Positions 9,182-19,804 are shown, counted from the stretch's first letter. The stretch is DNA of 54,098 nucleotides from Phormidium tenue FACHB-886 (GCF_014764505.1 NZ_JACXWX010000031.1:1-54098); one strand, 5' to 3'. The notes: a model not told the origin generated them from the sequence alone. Translations and numbers: made by a program.

Positions 9182-12100
9182 ATGAATCGATCGCATCTCC
9201 CCGTTAAAGTTTTGATCGGCAGTATCGTGAGCGCATTGCTTTGTATTCAACCGGCTGCCGCTCAAGTGGTGCCGGATGACACCTTGCTTCAAGGAGAGCG
9301 ATCGCAAGTCACGGGTGATGTCAATGCTCAAATTGACGGTGGAGCGAGGCGAGGGGGCAACCTGTTCCACAGCTTCCAGCAGTTCTCGATACCCACTGGT
9401 GGCTCTGCTTACTTCAACAACGCCGCTGATGTACAAAATATCTTTAGCAGAGTGACAGGAGGTTCTGCTTCCAATATCAATGGCTTGATTCGGGCAAATG
9501 GCGCGGCAAACCTGTTTTTGCTCAACCCCAACGGTATTTTGTTTGGTCCCAATGCCTCGCTAAATATTGGCGGTTCTTTTCTAGCGACGAGTGCAGATGC
9601 GATCGGTTTTCCCACAGGCGAGGTGTTCAGTAGTGATGCAAGGCAACCGTTACCGAGTCAATTGCTCACGGTTAATCCCAATGCTCTCTTCTTTAACCAA
9701 CTGACGCCCCAACCCATCACGGTTCAATCTCGTTTTGACGAGAGGGTTTTCAATGAATCTAGTTTTAACGCCACTGGTTTACACGTTCCCCCTGGGCAAA
9801 ACCTATTGCTCGTTGGCGGAGCGATTCAACTAGATACTGGAGAGCCATTTACTCCCACAAGCCCCCCTAGACAACCCATATTGGTTTTTTACTACCGTGG
9901 CATAGAATATGTTCAACCAGATGGTGGATGGTTAGTTAGTCCGGGTAGCCATGTTGAGTTAGGGGCTGTGGGTGGGGTAGGAAGGGTTGGTTTATCGACA
10001 GCTAGCCCTGATTGGCAACTGACGATACCCAATGGAGTGCCAAGAGCAGATGTCTCCTTCAGTAATGGTAGTGGCATTGATGTTAGGGGAGCCAATGGCA
10101 GTATCCGATTGCTTGCCCAAAACATTAATATCACAAGAAGTTTACTTCAGATAGGGATTCCCAACGATTCGAGATTACCCAATACCCAAACTGGAGATAT
10201 TGAGCTGAATGCAACTGGCTCTATCACACTCAGCCGGAGCCGCTTAGACAACAGGCTATTTGGAGAGGGAACTATCGGTAGCATCAATCTAAGTGCGGGC
10301 GATCGCGTCTCTTTGGTGGATGAGGCTAGTGTATTGAATATCGTGCAACGAACTGGCATCGGTAACGGTGGCGATATCAACATCACCACGGGGTCACTCT
10401 CTCTCACCCATCTCGCTGGACTGGGTTCCTACACGTATGGACGAGGAAATGCAGGCAATGTGAATATTAATGCCCGCGATAGTGTCTCTTTAGATGATTA
10501 CAGTCTTATACAAAATTTCGTGCGAACAACTGGTATCGGGAACGCTGGCAATATCAATATCACCACGGGGTCGCTCTCTCTCACCAATGACGCTAGAGTG
10601 TTTTCCTACACTGTTGGACTGGGGAATGCAGGTAACGTTAACATTAATGCTCGCGATACTGTTTCTCTCACGAGGAATACTGCACTCAATTCCTCCACGG
10701 GTGGACAGGGAAATGCAGGTAGCGTCAACATTAATGCCAACAATACGATTTCTTTGGATGACAGTTCGGTAAACATTAACGTATTTCCAACTGGCATCGG
10801 TAACAGTGGCGAGATCAACATCACCACGGGGTCGCTTTCTCTCATCAATACCGCTCGACTGAATTCCAGGACGGAAGGACAGGGAAATGCAGGCAGCGTG
10901 AATATCAATGCCCGCGATAGTGTTTCCCTAGACGGTTCGTCCCCCATCCCTGGCACATACCCCAGCAGTATCTATACACAAGTGGAATCAACAGCTGTAG
11001 GTCAAGGCGGAAATGTGAGGATTAGCACTGGCTCGCTGTCTCTGATCAACGGGGGTATCGTGACTACTGCCACGGTGGGACAGGGAGATGCCGGTCACGT
11101 TAACATTAATGCTCGCGATATCCAAATTAGTGGAACAGCTCCTGGTTATACCTTTTCCTTGGGTGAAGTAGTTAATAACTTCAGCGAATTAGTACCTGTT
11201 GACTTACCAAGTGGGGTGACTACCTCAGTGAGGTCACGAGGGGTGGGCAATGGAGGGGACGTAACCATCACTACAGGCTCTCTGTCTGTTTCTGACTTTG
11301 GCGCAATTAACACGAATGCACAGGGGCGAGGCAATGCCGGGAATATCCAGATTCGAGCAAGCGATGCCGTTTCGTTTGATGGGGGGAATGCCATCAGTAC
11401 GCTTGACTCTAGTGCTGTAGGCAGCGGTGGCAATATTGACATCACAGCGAGATCGCTCACGCTGCTCAATGGTGCTCAACTGTCGACCAGCACTCGGGGA
11501 CAAGGCGATGCAGGGAATGTCACCGTCAATGTTCGCGATCGCATCTCTTTAGCAGGAAGCAATCTTACCACTCCGAGCGCCATCACCACCCGCAGCGAAG
11601 CAGGAGCGACCGGCAACGGCGGGCGCATTGACCTGACAGCCAGAAGCGTGTCTCTCACCCAAGGCGGACAACTCGCCACCACCACCGCTAGTTCAGGGCG
11701 AGCCGGCAACCTCGCCATCACGGCAACCGAGCGCGTTACGATCGCGGGCACCAACCCCGCTGTGACCGGTCGTGTTCCCGCTTCACAAGACCAGACCGGT
11801 ACCGCTTCCACCAGTGGCTTGTATACCAACACCGAGCCGAACTCAACCGGGCGGGGAGGCAATATTCGAGTCGCGACAGGAGAACTGATGGTTGAGCAGG
11901 GAGGACGAGTAGTTGCCAGCACCGCAGGGCAGGGAGATGCAGGCAATATTCGAGTGCGAGCAATGGAGGAAGTGACGCTCTCGGGCACCAGCCTCAATGG
12001 CTTCTCCAGTGGCTTGCTCACCAACACCGAGGGAGGTGCAACCGGAGAAGGAGGCACGATTCGAGTCACGACTCCTGGTTTACTGGTGAGCAACGGAGCT

Positions 12101-13606
12101 GTGTTGAGCGCTCGCTCTGCGGGTAGCGGTGAGGGCGGTGAAATTGTCATCAATGCGGACACGGTCAGCTTAACTAGAGGGGGACAACTGCTCACCACCG
12201 CTTCTAGCAGCGGCGATGCTGGAGATATCACGGTCAATGCCCGCGATCGCGTTCGCATTGCCGGCAGTGCCCCCACCTTTGCTGCTCGCTTAGCCCAATT
12301 TGGCAGACCCACCGTTGACCCCACCAGTGCAGCCAGCGGACTGTTTACCAACACCGAAGCCAACGCTAGGGGAGCAGGAGGAGCGATCGCCCTGACCGCA
12401 GACTCCCTTTCGCTCCTCCGTGGGGGTCGTCTTGAAACCAGCACGGCAGGAGAAGGAGACGCAGGCAACATCACGGTCAACTCCTCGAACTTACGCCTGT
12501 TTGGAGCAGCGAGCGGCCTATTTGCTCAAACTGCCACAGTGGCAGATGCTGGCAACTTGACGATTCAACCGCAAGGCAACGAGCAGAACGTGACGGTCCA
12601 GTTGCAGCAGGGAGCGCAAGTTTCTGCCTCCACTGCCAACAGCGGTCGGGGGGGAAGATTGACCATCACCGCTCCCGAGTCAATTACGCTCACTGGCGAC
12701 GGTTCTATCATCTCCGCCGAGACCAGTGGTCGGGGAACTGGAGGGAATTTAACGCTTCGAGCAGGAGACCTTAACGTTCAAAACCAGGCTCAAGTAACCG
12801 TCAGCAGTTCCGGCAACGGCAGTGCAGGTTCTCTGTCTATCGATGCCGATCGTATCTTCCTGGATGACGGCAGAATTCGAGCAGACACGTCTGGAGGTGG
12901 AGGCAATATTAATTTGCGATCGCCCTTCATTGTCCTGCGCAACGGCAGCAACATCACCACCAATGCTACGGGCAGCAACATTCCCGGTGGCAACATGGCG
13001 ATCGATACTCAGTTCCTCGTGGCAGTGCCTAATGAAGACAGCAACATCAGTGCCAACTCCGAAGACTTTCGCGGGGGCAATGTCAGCATCGACGCAGTGG
13101 CGCTCTATGGCATTGCCCCCAGTTCCACCGCCACTGCCTTGAACGATATCACCGCTACCGGCGCGACTGATAGCTTGAGCGGCAGCATCGATGTGACGAC
13201 GGCAAGAATTGACCCAACGGGCGGGTTAGTGGCGTTACCAACGGAACTAGTGGACGCATCCGATTTGATTGCTCGGGGTTGTCCTGCGAACGAGGGCAGC
13301 TCCTTCATCATCAGTGGTCGGGGCGGCTTGCCCCCTACTCCAGAGCAACAGCTCGACGATGATGCCCGCTGGCAAGATCGGCGGACCCTAACGGTACCTG
13401 AGCAGTTCTATCAGGCAGCAGGCGACAGCCCTCAGGATCTAGAGAGCACTCAAGAGGACACGCGCCCCGCTGCTCAGGCACCGATTATTGAAGCTACCGG
13501 ATGGCACACTACTGCAGCAGGAAAGGTTGTTTTGGTTGCCAGCGCACCGGACCCGGACTCACCGTATCTATCACCTCAGTTCGCTAGTTGCAGCAACAGG
13601 CGGTGA
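9182..13606 (+). CDS. Giant exoprotein with filamentous-haemagglutinin N-terminal (TPS) domain
   Basis: About 1474 residues from the ATG at 9182. An upstream TTG at 9113 would add 23 residues before an otherwise typical signal peptide (MNRSHLPVKVLIGSIVSALL, cleavage after AAA or AQ). The TPS domain follows: NIFSRVTGGSASNINGLI and NLFLLNPNGILFGPNASL, the two hallmark stretches. Residues about 300-1330 are a beta-helix of imperfect repeats, such as GNAGNVNINARDSVSL and GGDINITTGSLSL. The C-terminus (RGCPANEGSSFIISGRGGLP) is typical of the cyanobacterial family. Such proteins leave through a TpsB-type Omp85 pore and act as surface adhesins or exoproteins; no TpsB gene is visible in this window. 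Base composition of the middle repeats is more GC-rich than the first third, so repeats may have been shuffled. Confidence 0.9.
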   Translation: MNRSHLPVKVLIGSIVSALLCIQPAAAQVVPDDTLLQGERSQVTGDVNAQIDGGARRGGNLFHSFQQFSIPTGGSAYFNNAADVQNIFSRVTGGSASNINGLIRANGAANLFLLNPNGILFGPNASLNIGGSFLATSADAIGFPTGEVFSSDARQPLPSQLLTVNPNALFFNQLTPQPITVQSRFDERVFNESSFNATGLHVPPGQNLLLVGGAIQLDTGEPFTPTSPPRQPILVFYYRGIEYVQPDGGWLVSPGSHVELGAVGGVGRVGLSTASPDWQLTIPNGVPRADVSFSNGSGIDVRGANGSIRLLAQNINITRSLLQIGIPNDSRLPNTQTGDIELNATGSITLSRSRLDNRLFGEGTIGSINLSAGDRVSLVDEASVLNIVQRTGIGNGGDINITTGSLSLTHLAGLGSYTYGRGNAGNVNINARDSVSLDDYSLIQNFVRTTGIGNAGNINITTGSLSLTNDARVFSYTVGLGNAGNVNINARDTVSLTRNTALNSSTGGQGNAGSVNINANNTISLDDSSVNINVFPTGIGNSGEINITTGSLSLINTARLNSRTEGQGNAGSVNINARDSVSLDGSSPIPGTYPSSIYTQVESTAVGQGGNVRISTGSLSLINGGIVTTATVGQGDAGHVNINARDIQISGTAPGYTFSLGEVVNNFSELVPVDLPSGVTTSVRSRGVGNGGDVTITTGSLSVSDFGAINTNAQGRGNAGNIQIRASDAVSFDGGNAISTLDSSAVGSGGNIDITARSLTLLNGAQLSTSTRGQGDAGNVTVNVRDRISLAGSNLTTPSAITTRSEAGATGNGGRIDLTARSVSLTQGGQLATTTASSGRAGNLAITATERVTIAGTNPAVTGRVPASQDQTGTASTSGLYTNTEPNSTGRGGNIRVATGELMVEQGGRVVASTAGQGDAGNIRVRAMEEVTLSGTSLNGFSSGLLTNTEGGATGEGGTIRVTTPGLLVSNGAVLSARSAGSGEGGEIVINADTVSLTRGGQLLTTASSSGDAGDITVNARDRVRIAGSAPTFAARLAQFGRPTVDPTSAASGLFTNTEANARGAGGAIALTADSLSLLRGGRLETSTAGEGDAGNITVNSSNLRLFGAASGLFAQTATVADAGNLTIQPQGNEQNVTVQLQQGAQVSASTANSGRGGRLTITAPESITLTGDGSIISAETSGRGTGGNLTLRAGDLNVQNQAQVTVSSSGNGSAGSLSIDADRIFLDDGRIRADTSGGGGNINLRSPFIVLRNGSNITTNATGSNIPGGNMAIDTQFLVAVPNEDSNISANSEDFRGGNVSIDAVALYGIAPSSTATALNDITATGATDSLSGSIDVTTARIDPTGGLVALPTELVDASDLIARGCPANEGSSFIISGRGGLPPTPEQQLDDDARWQDRRTLTVPEQFYQAAGDSPQDLESTQEDTRPAAQAPIIEATGWHTTAAGKVVLVASAPDPDSPYLSPQFASCSNRR

Positions 13607-14022
13607 GTCAGATGTCGCTTAACTCGCTGTCGCGTATCAAATTAGCCCCACGGGATGCGCAACGAGCTCTACTGAAATGAACTAAAAGCAATGTGTAGAG
13701 GGGAATTGAGGCAACGTTCGGACAGCTAATACCATCAACGGGACTACTTTACGGAGGGGCTGGAGATGGTGGTGGTAGTAGATCGGGATTGGGTTGGGGT
13801 GATGTCGCGTGGCAAATTAAATGGGCTCTTACGCTGTTTCGATGAATCAGGTTTTTGAGCAGCCTCAAATTCAGATTTCACACCAAAAGAATCAGCGATC
13901 GGAGCCAACTTCATCACGATTGCGTAAGAGCTAATAAATGACGCGAGGTGTCCAAATAAACGACGAGCCTAGCAAAGCTCAAAGCGGTGTAGGAGATGGG
14001 ATCAAGGCGTTAGTAGTACAGA
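13607..14022. other. Spacer, possibly decayed mobile DNA
   Basis: No convincing gene. The stretch lies between the exoprotein and a dead recombinase. GCTCTTACGC near 13827 and its complement GCGTAAGAGC near 13921 form a 10-bp inverted pair of unknown meaning. From 13938 a frame opens (MTRGVQINDEPSKAQSG) that may be an upstream piece of the recombinase. Confidence 0.4.
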
Positions 14023-14638
14023 TTGAGGGGAGCGATATTAAAGAACCCTGCCTATGCTGGCAGTTTTGTCTACGGGCGTACCCGAATTCAACCAACTGCT
14101 TCAGCCTCCCACCAGAGGCACCAGAAACGACTGGATATGGAAGAGTGGAAGATTCGAGTCCCCGATAAGTATCCAGCTTACATTAGCCGGGAGAACTACC
14201 AACAGATTCAATTTCAACTGATGGAGAACTATAGCGAATACAAAGAGAATTAGACCCGTGGTGTTGCCGTAAAGGGTCTGCTCTGTTGCATGGATTGGTT
14301 TACTGCGGCGAGTGTGGACACAAGTTAGTCGTGCAATATAAGAAACTCCCCGTTATGTGTGTAATTTTTTGAAGATTCAATCGGGTGTGTCCGCTTGCCA
14401 ATATATTTCAGCCCCTAACGTCGATCAATGGGTCGTCAATACTTTTTTTGCAGCGATGTCTGCTGCTGAATTAGACGCTTACACTCAAGCCATCCAGGCG
14501 CAGCAGCAAACAGACCAGAGCATTGAGCGTGCTCAACAACAACAATTAGAACGCCTTCGCTATCAAGTAGCGCTGTATGAGCGACAGTATCACCGAGTTG
14601 ATCCAGATAACCGACTTGTTGCAGCAGAATTAGTATGA
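14023..14638 (+). pseudogene. Decayed serine recombinase (C-terminal recombinase domain, zinc ribbon, coiled coil)
   Basis: Pieces in different frames reconstruct the C-terminal half of a large serine recombinase. 14023-14250 gives ILKNPAYAGSFVYGRTR and EEWKIRVPDKYPAYIS, then a TAG where NK would be expected. 14270-14345 gives GSALLHGLVYCGECGHKLVV in a shifted frame, with the CxxC of the zinc ribbon. 14357-14638 gives CQYISAPNVDQWVVN and a Gln-rich coiled coil ending RLVAAELV. The catalytic N-terminal domain is absent. At least one nonsense codon and two frameshifts rule out function. It marks an old insertion of an integrative element. Confidence 0.8.
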
Positions 14639-14645
14639 AAGTTCC

Positions 14646-16652
14646 TTAAAATTGTTCTGGCAAAAGACGTTGAATATCTTGCTCCGGCGTATAAGATTCC
14701 ACTGGTTGAGTATTCGCTGAATCATCAACAATTTGGGGTGTCAGCAAAACGATCACTTCTCGGCGTTCGTTGGTTCGTTCAGTGCTGCGAAACAGAATTC
14801 CTAACAAAGGTAAATCCCCTAAAATTGGCACTTTGCTGATAGTTGTGCGATCGGAGTCTTGAATGATGCCTGAAAGAATCAAAGTCTGCCCATCGCGGAG
14901 ACGCACCTGCCCAGACTGCAGCGATCGCGAAGAGAGCAAGGTTGTTTCTGAGCCGTCCGGATTTTCCTGTTGTCCCGAAGGAGCGGTGATTGTGGGTGCA
15001 ACCGAAAGCGAAACAAACCCGTTATCGTCAATGCGGCTAATTTCGATGGCTAGCGTTAAGCCTGCTGCTCGTGGTGGGTCTTGCTCAAAGCTGACGACTT
15101 CTCCCGTTTCGCTAAAAGTGGTTTGCCCGGTTGTTGTAGGAACTTCTTCGGTGAGCGCCACTGTTGCCGTTTGTCCCTCTTGCACTATTAAAGTCGGATC
15201 GGTGAGAATCTTAGCATTGCCGCTGGTGATCTCAGCATCCAGGGAAGCCGCAAAGGCATTTCTGGAATTACCGCTAGAGCCACCGTTATTGAAGTCGTTG
15301 ACGTTGATAGAGAAGTTGCCCTGATTTCCCTCAACAAACACATCATTGACTCCAAACGAGAAACTACCGCCAAAGTCTTCGATCGCTGACAAATCAACAT
15401 CAATCACGCGAACATTCACCGTCACCTGTCGCCGTCGCACATCTAGCTGAGCCAGTTGCGCTGCTGCAATTTCAATCTGTCTTGGCGTTCCCGACAGCGT
15501 AATAGTGTTCGTACGCTCATCCCCAAAAACCAGTAATCCGCGCAGAGGTGGTGCAGAATCCTGATAGTCAACCCGCTGAGTTTCCAATCGTTGTTCGGTG
15601 GTGGTTTGTGATTCAGTCACAGCTGATTGAATGGGTGAATCGGACTGTTGATCTTCAATAGAACGAACAGCGATCGCATTGACGCTTGTTACTAATCGCT
15701 CTCGGCTGACAGCGCTCTCAGCTCCCATTGCTACCAGGAAATTGAGCGCAACTTCAGCTTGGACTTGATTCACCCGCAAGCTGCGAATAATAAAATTTCG
15801 GGAGGCATTAGGCAATTGTGTTGCTACAAAAATCGTTCTGCCCCGCTGATTTGCCTCTAACCCTGTCAACTGCAGAACATAGTTGAAGACATCCTGAATT
15901 GGCTCATTTTCAATATCTAAGGAGACCTCAATTTGAGGAGTTTCCGCAGCAGCGACTGTCTCACTCAGGCTGGCAGCCTCCAGATCGCTAAACACTAGAT
16001 TTAGCCCAGCTGCCCTTGCCAATAGCGACAGCGCATCTCGTGCTGGAGCATTTCGCAGCACCAACCGGGGCACCAGTTCTGTTGTTCCTAAGTCGATTGT
16101 ATTGGGGGAAGCATCTGTTGCTGAAACGGCAATGTCTCCTACAGGCGGTGCGATCGCTCTAGGCAGGGGGGTTGGAGCCAGCGGACGGAGAGGCTGCCCG
16201 CTGAGCGTATCCTCTGGATCGGCAGCTAAAGCTGAAGGGGGACGATCAGCGGACTCAGCTTGAATATGGAAGGTAAGATTTTGTGAATCTTTTTGCAGCA
16301 GCTCGCCGGATGGTGCAGCCCCAACAACTTCAATCCTTATGCTGTTTGCGTCAAGCTGGCTGACCGTAACCGAATCAATGCCAGCGGTTGGATGGTCTTG
16401 CCGGAACTGATCGCCTGCTTCCAAGCTAAGCTGCGCGTTGATTACATCTGCAATCCAGGTCTCCTCACGAGAAACCATGAAAATTTGAGGAGGACGATCA
16501 GAAGTTCCGTTTAGCTCAAGTTCAACCCCGTTCTCTGCTGTATTAATTTGAACAGACGTAATTTGAGTAGATGCAACTCCAGCAGGTTGGGCAGCCAACA
16601 GAATTGCCACGCTTCCGATTAAAACCTGGCTCCATTCAATCCTTGGTATCAC
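14646..16652 (-). CDS. pilQ: AMIN-domain secretin (type IV pilus PilQ-like outer-membrane pore)
   Basis: 668 residues with a signal peptide (VLIGSVAILLAAQPAGVAS). An AMIN domain spans about 30-130 (ITSVQINTAENGVELELNGT), which anchors such proteins to peptidoglycan. An STN/short N domain lies at about 195-260 (LVLRNAPARDALSLLARAAG) and a secretin N domain at about 285-400. The secretin core at about 470-645 carries LILSGIIQDSDRTTISKVPI, then LGDLPLLGILFRS and REVIVLLTPQIV. The family forms the gated outer-membrane ring for type IV pili or type II secretion. The usual pilM-N-O genes are not beside it, so it may be an extra copy, and the gene symbol is by homology only. It is transcribed alone; a motif shared with the two-component operon lies about 110-155 bases upstream. 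Confidence 0.85.
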   Translation of the reverse strand: MIPRIEWSQVLIGSVAILLAAQPAGVASTQITSVQINTAENGVELELNGTSDRPPQIFMVSREETWIADVINAQLSLEAGDQFRQDHPTAGIDSVTVSQLDANSIRIEVVGAAPSGELLQKDSQNLTFHIQAESADRPPSALAADPEDTLSGQPLRPLAPTPLPRAIAPPVGDIAVSATDASPNTIDLGTTELVPRLVLRNAPARDALSLLARAAGLNLVFSDLEAASLSETVAAAETPQIEVSLDIENEPIQDVFNYVLQLTGLEANQRGRTIFVATQLPNASRNFIIRSLRVNQVQAEVALNFLVAMGAESAVSRERLVTSVNAIAVRSIEDQQSDSPIQSAVTESQTTTEQRLETQRVDYQDSAPPLRGLLVFGDERTNTITLSGTPRQIEIAAAQLAQLDVRRRQVTVNVRVIDVDLSAIEDFGGSFSFGVNDVFVEGNQGNFSINVNDFNNGGSSGNSRNAFAASLDAEITSGNAKILTDPTLIVQEGQTATVALTEEVPTTTGQTTFSETGEVVSFEQDPPRAAGLTLAIEISRIDDNGFVSLSVAPTITAPSGQQENPDGSETTLLSSRSLQSGQVRLRDGQTLILSGIIQDSDRTTISKVPILGDLPLLGILFRSTERTNERREVIVLLTPQIVDDSANTQPVESYTPEQDIQRLLPEQF

Positions 16653-16756
16653 TTCATTCTCCTCACACAGTACTCATTTCGCCATTGATGAGTACCTATG
16701 CTAAAGATGAAATCATCGGCTTACCTGGAGAAAAAGTCTCAGATACACTAGAGAAA

Positions 16757-16811
16757 TAGTCCTAAGCGACTATTAGGATTAAAGTACTAAGCCCATAAAA
16801 TATAGGACTTT
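16757..16811. promoter_or_regulatory. Cluster of AGTCCTA-type motifs upstream of the secretin
   Basis: AATAGTCCTAA (16756-16766) faces TTAGGATT (16774-16781) as an inverted pair. A further TAGGACTTT lies at 16803-16811. The minus-strand form AGTACTTTAATCCTAATAGT resembles AGTACCAAAGTCCTAATACT at 18825-18844, upstream of the kinase gene (15 of 20 positions by eye). It may be the binding site of the NarL-type regulator encoded at 16825-17478. This is inference. Confidence 0.45.
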
Positions 16812-16824
16812 AGAGTCAGGCTGT

Positions 16825-17478
16825 TCAATCTTTTTGGAGCCGCGGCAGAAAAGCATTTGCTAAAAGCGCTGCCTGAGTTCGATCGCGTAGATTCAACCGG
16901 CTCAAGATACTAGTCATATGATTTTTCACAGTTCGTTCTGAGATAAACAGCGTCTCGGCAATTTCTCGATTGCTAGCCCCGATCGCAATCAGCTGTAGTA
17001 CTTCGCGTTCTCTAGGAGTCAAATCTGCTAGCTCTGGGGGAAGCGTTGCAGAGAATTGAGGTGGGCTAACTGTCGTTAGCGTTTTCTCAAACAGCCCCGG
17101 ACCCATATGCGTATAGCCCTTGTGAATAGCCCGGATCGCCGCCGCCAGCTCCTCGGAAAGGGTGTCTTTTAGCAGGTAGCCTCTAGCACCAAACCGCATT
17201 GCCTGCAAAACATACTCGTCGTCGTCGAAGGTAGTAAGGACAAGCACCTTCACCATTGGAAACTGCTGACTAATCAGCTGAATGGCGGTTACACCATCCA
17301 TGACGGGCATCCGGATATCCATCAACACGACATCTGGCTGCAGTTCCTTTACCTGGGCAATCGCAGTTTTGCCATTATCTGCATCACCAATCACCTGAAG
17401 GTCAGGTTTCGTATCCAATAAGCTTTTAATTCCCTGACGAATTATTGCTTGATCATCGACCAATAATATCTTAATCAT
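16825..17478 (-). CDS. NarL/LuxR-type response regulator
   Basis: 217 residues from the ATG at 17478 ([16 protein letters not shown]). A longer frame upstream adds 14 residues that overlap the kinase gene and are unlikely. The receiver domain has the acidic pair D8-D9, phospho-acceptor D54 ([12 protein letters not shown]), a TT switch and the conserved K (GYLLKD). The LuxR-type HTH occupies about 148-210 ([20 protein letters not shown] then [14 protein letters not shown]). The start codon overlaps the kinase stop by 4 bases (ATGA), so translation is coupled. It probably controls its own operon and perhaps the neighbouring secretin; the signal is not known. Confidence 0.92.
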   Translation of the reverse strand: MIKILLVDDQAIIRQGIKSLLDTKPDLQVIGDADNGKTAIAQVKELQPDVVLMDIRMPVMDGVTAIQLISQQFPMVKVLVLTTFDDDEYVLQAMRFGARGYLLKDTLSEELAAAIRAIHKGYTHMGPGLFEKTLTTVSPPQFSATLPPELADLTPREREVLQLIAIGASNREIAETLFISERTVKNHMTSILSRLNLRDRTQAALLANAFLPRLQKD

Positions 17479-18689
17479 CGCAGCCGACCCGCTATAGGAA
17501 TATAAGCAGTGATTTGACACCCTTGTCCTAACTGACTGATTAAATGGAACTGCCCATCAAGTGCTGCCGCTCGTTCTCGCATTCCTTGCAGCCCAAAACC
17601 TGTCTTGTTTTGATTTGGATCAAACCCTTTGCCATTATCGCTCACTGTAATCACGAGCAAGTCCTCTTTCTCATGAAGCTGAAGCTGGACTCTGGTTGCT
17701 GCACTATGTTTATAGATATTTGTTAGGGCTTCCTGAATAATTCTATAAATGACTATATTGACTTCGGTTGATAAACTCTGCGGCAGCTCAATAGAATACT
17801 CTGGTAGGATATTTGTGATTTGATAGAACTCGGCAACAGCAGCAGTAATGGCTTGCTCTAGAGATTGTCCCTGTAGCGAACTAGATCGCAGTGTAGCAAC
17901 GGATTGACGCACTTCTTGTAAAGCTTTGGAACAGAGTTGCTTCGCTTGAACTAGAAACGATCGGGTTTTATCAGGATCAGATGAACAAAATATGAGCGCA
18001 TTTTCAAGCTGTATGCTTTGTGCAGTCAGGGCATGACCCAAGGCATCGTGAATTTCGCGGGCAATCCGATTGCGCTCCTGCAAAGTGGCTTGATCCTCAA
18101 TGCGCAGCGAATACTGCCGGAGCTGTTCGTGAGCGATCGCTAATTGTCTGCGGCTCTGACGCTCTGCTAGCAAACTATTAACCAGCAGCATTACCGCAAT
18201 CAGAGTCAAGCCAAATGAAAAACCCATGTTCAGCTTGAACAAAAGAAGCGAGTCACTAGGAGGTGATTCAGCGCTTCGCTGAATACTTTGCAGTAAGCGG
18301 TCAATTGCCTGACTTTTTTGATCAAGCGTTAGCGTAAATGCTGCCAAAGATAACCCTACAACTACGATCCGACCCAGTGAAGTAAATAGTTGGCAGCTCC
18401 GAACAACAATGATTACCAATAGAAAAGGCAGTGCATGATTCTGGTCATCTGGCATAGCGGGCAGCAAAACCAAACCAAACTCCAGAAGCGTATAGAGAAT
18501 TTTGCGAAGCAAAAAGACTTTGGGTAAATATAGCCCCATTAACCCAAACCCTAAAATACAGAGCAGGTTGAGCGCGGGTTGAGAAGAAGGTTTAAATGGA
18601 GCGGGCAAAACAACCGATAGAATAGCCAGTCCTAGAATGAGCCATTCTAAATACAGAAGTAAGCGAAAGGAATGAGTAGTTCGAAGCAT
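17475..18689 (-). CDS. NarL-family membrane histidine kinase
   Basis: 404 residues. About five or six membrane helices fill residues 8-175, with little extracytoplasmic loop. A HisKA_3 dimerisation domain follows with the phospho-accepting H214 in [12 protein letters not shown], then a HATPase domain ([36 protein letters not shown]). The architecture is that of DesK/LiaS-like kinases that sense the membrane or a membrane partner. It is first gene of a two-gene operon with the response regulator, overlapping it by 4 bases. The region upstream carries two AGTCCTA-type motifs. Confidence 0.92.
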   Translation of the reverse strand: MLRTTHSFRLLLYLEWLILGLAILSVVLPAPFKPSSQPALNLLCILGFGLMGLYLPKVFLLRKILYTLLEFGLVLLPAMPDDQNHALPFLLVIIVVRSCQLFTSLGRIVVVGLSLAAFTLTLDQKSQAIDRLLQSIQRSAESPPSDSLLLFKLNMGFSFGLTLIAVMLLVNSLLAERQSRRQLAIAHEQLRQYSLRIEDQATLQERNRIAREIHDALGHALTAQSIQLENALIFCSSDPDKTRSFLVQAKQLCSKALQEVRQSVATLRSSSLQGQSLEQAITAAVAEFYQITNILPEYSIELPQSLSTEVNIVIYRIIQEALTNIYKHSAATRVQLQLHEKEDLLVITVSDNGKGFDPNQNKTGFGLQGMRERAAALDGQFHLISQLGQGCQITAYIPIAGRLR

Positions 18690-18800
18690 CGCTCAACCAT
18701 TAGAGAGAAGGCAACCTTGCAATTGCACTCGAAACAACCGCGCAAGTCAAGAGATCGCTCTCTAGTGTATTTTATGCAGCCGATTGATTCCAGAGTAGAA

Positions 18801-18844
18801 CGTCCTATGTTTTGACTTCCGATAGTACCAAAGTCCTAATACTC
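18801..18844. promoter_or_regulatory. AGTCCTA-type motifs upstream of the kinase/regulator operon
   Basis: ACGTCCTATG (18800-18809) and AGTACCAAAGTCCTAATACT (18825-18844) lie 110-155 bases upstream of the kinase start. The second matches the site upstream of the secretin in the same orientation relative to transcription. A shared operator is the simplest reading. Confidence 0.4.
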
Positions 18845-19635
18845 AGAATGTTAGGCAATCGCTCAGCATAACTTTCGCCTGCCAAGATTCTTTTGCTGAT
18901 AGCACCTGTGGATTAGATTAAGGCACCACCAACTTGTCTCAAAATTATCTTATTCCGGATATTTATGACTTATTTAGCATGCGGCTTGCCAGGGCGGGCA
19001 CAGTCTCTTGAAGAATTGCTTAATACAGGGAATTTCTGCTCCATTCGTGGGAGAGGACACAGCGATCGCTCCTGCTGCTATAGCAACCGCCAGTAGGAGG
19101 AACGTTCTCTCAACTTGAGTATTTGAACCTGACGTTTCTAGTGAAACAGCAAGTGGGAAATTGAGGCTCTCTTCAGCAAAGCCATAGTTATCCGGAATAA
19201 AACAACTATTAGACTAATTGAATTTCTTGCAGCAGTGCTATCGTTTCCTACTTATCAAACCGCTCAAACAGAGCCTATCGTAGGTTCAACTGGCTGAAAT
19301 TAGCTGACCAAGGCTATAGCCTTTTACCTTTCTTTGCCTGCTATAAGTAGTCTGCTGAATCTCAATTGATAGAAGCACTGTTATGCAAGAAAGAAGCTAG
19401 CCTTTTCTATTACTTTCGAGACAGGATTTTTCGCAAGGCAGAAACTTCAATGGCAGTGAAAGAAAACAGCTTTTGGGAAACAAGATTTTACAGGATGGCT
19501 AAAGTGCGAAAGCGACAGAAAAAGGAAAGAATTTACTTCTTTAATTTGTTGCAGACTAGCGGTCAGAGTATAAAAACAACACCTGAATGCAGGAAGTGCC
19601 CTTTTGTGTCTTTGGCTTTGACATTGTCCCAATTT
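18845..19635. other. Long spacer without convincing gene
   Basis: The stretch is AT-rich with a HIP1 site near 19061. A 98-codon frame at 19366-19662 (basic, many Lys and Phe) has no recognisable family, and its stop codon falls in the loop of the hairpin at 19636-19688, so it is probably not a gene. This spacer separates chromosomal-type genes from the plasmid-type par module. Confidence 0.45.
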
Positions 19636-19688
19636 TTTAACCGTGTAGAAGAAATCGTTTGAAGCGTGATTTCTTCTACACGGTTAAA
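19636..19688. terminator. 21-bp perfect hairpin downstream of the par operon
   Basis: Arms 19636-19656 and 19668-19688 are exact reverse complements (TTTAACCGTGTAGAAG at the left end) around an 11-base loop. It lies 117 bases beyond the parB stop. The arms are not GC-rich and there is a T-run before the left arm, so for the minus-strand parAB transcript it would act as a terminator ending in A-to-U pairs. It could alternatively be a foldback element. Confidence 0.65.
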
Positions 19689-19804
19689 TTGCTATACAGC
19701 AATCTGCTCCAAATGATTTGCATCCACAGTGTAAAAACTGCTTTTCTATTGGATTAGATGCTGCTGAGTAGCCTAAAAAGGCATAAGTAAAGATACAGAG
19801 GAGG

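Noticed and set aside
10340-12500. Regular repeats in the exoprotein gene
   Set aside because: They encode beta-helix repeats in one long frame; not a separate element.
14140-14165. GATTCGAGTCCCC resembling a tRNA T-arm
   Set aside because: It lies in the coding remnant of the serine recombinase, with no cloverleaf around it.
19366-19662. 98-codon open frame
   Set aside because: Basic, low similarity to anything known, and its stop codon falls in the loop of the 21-bp hairpin.
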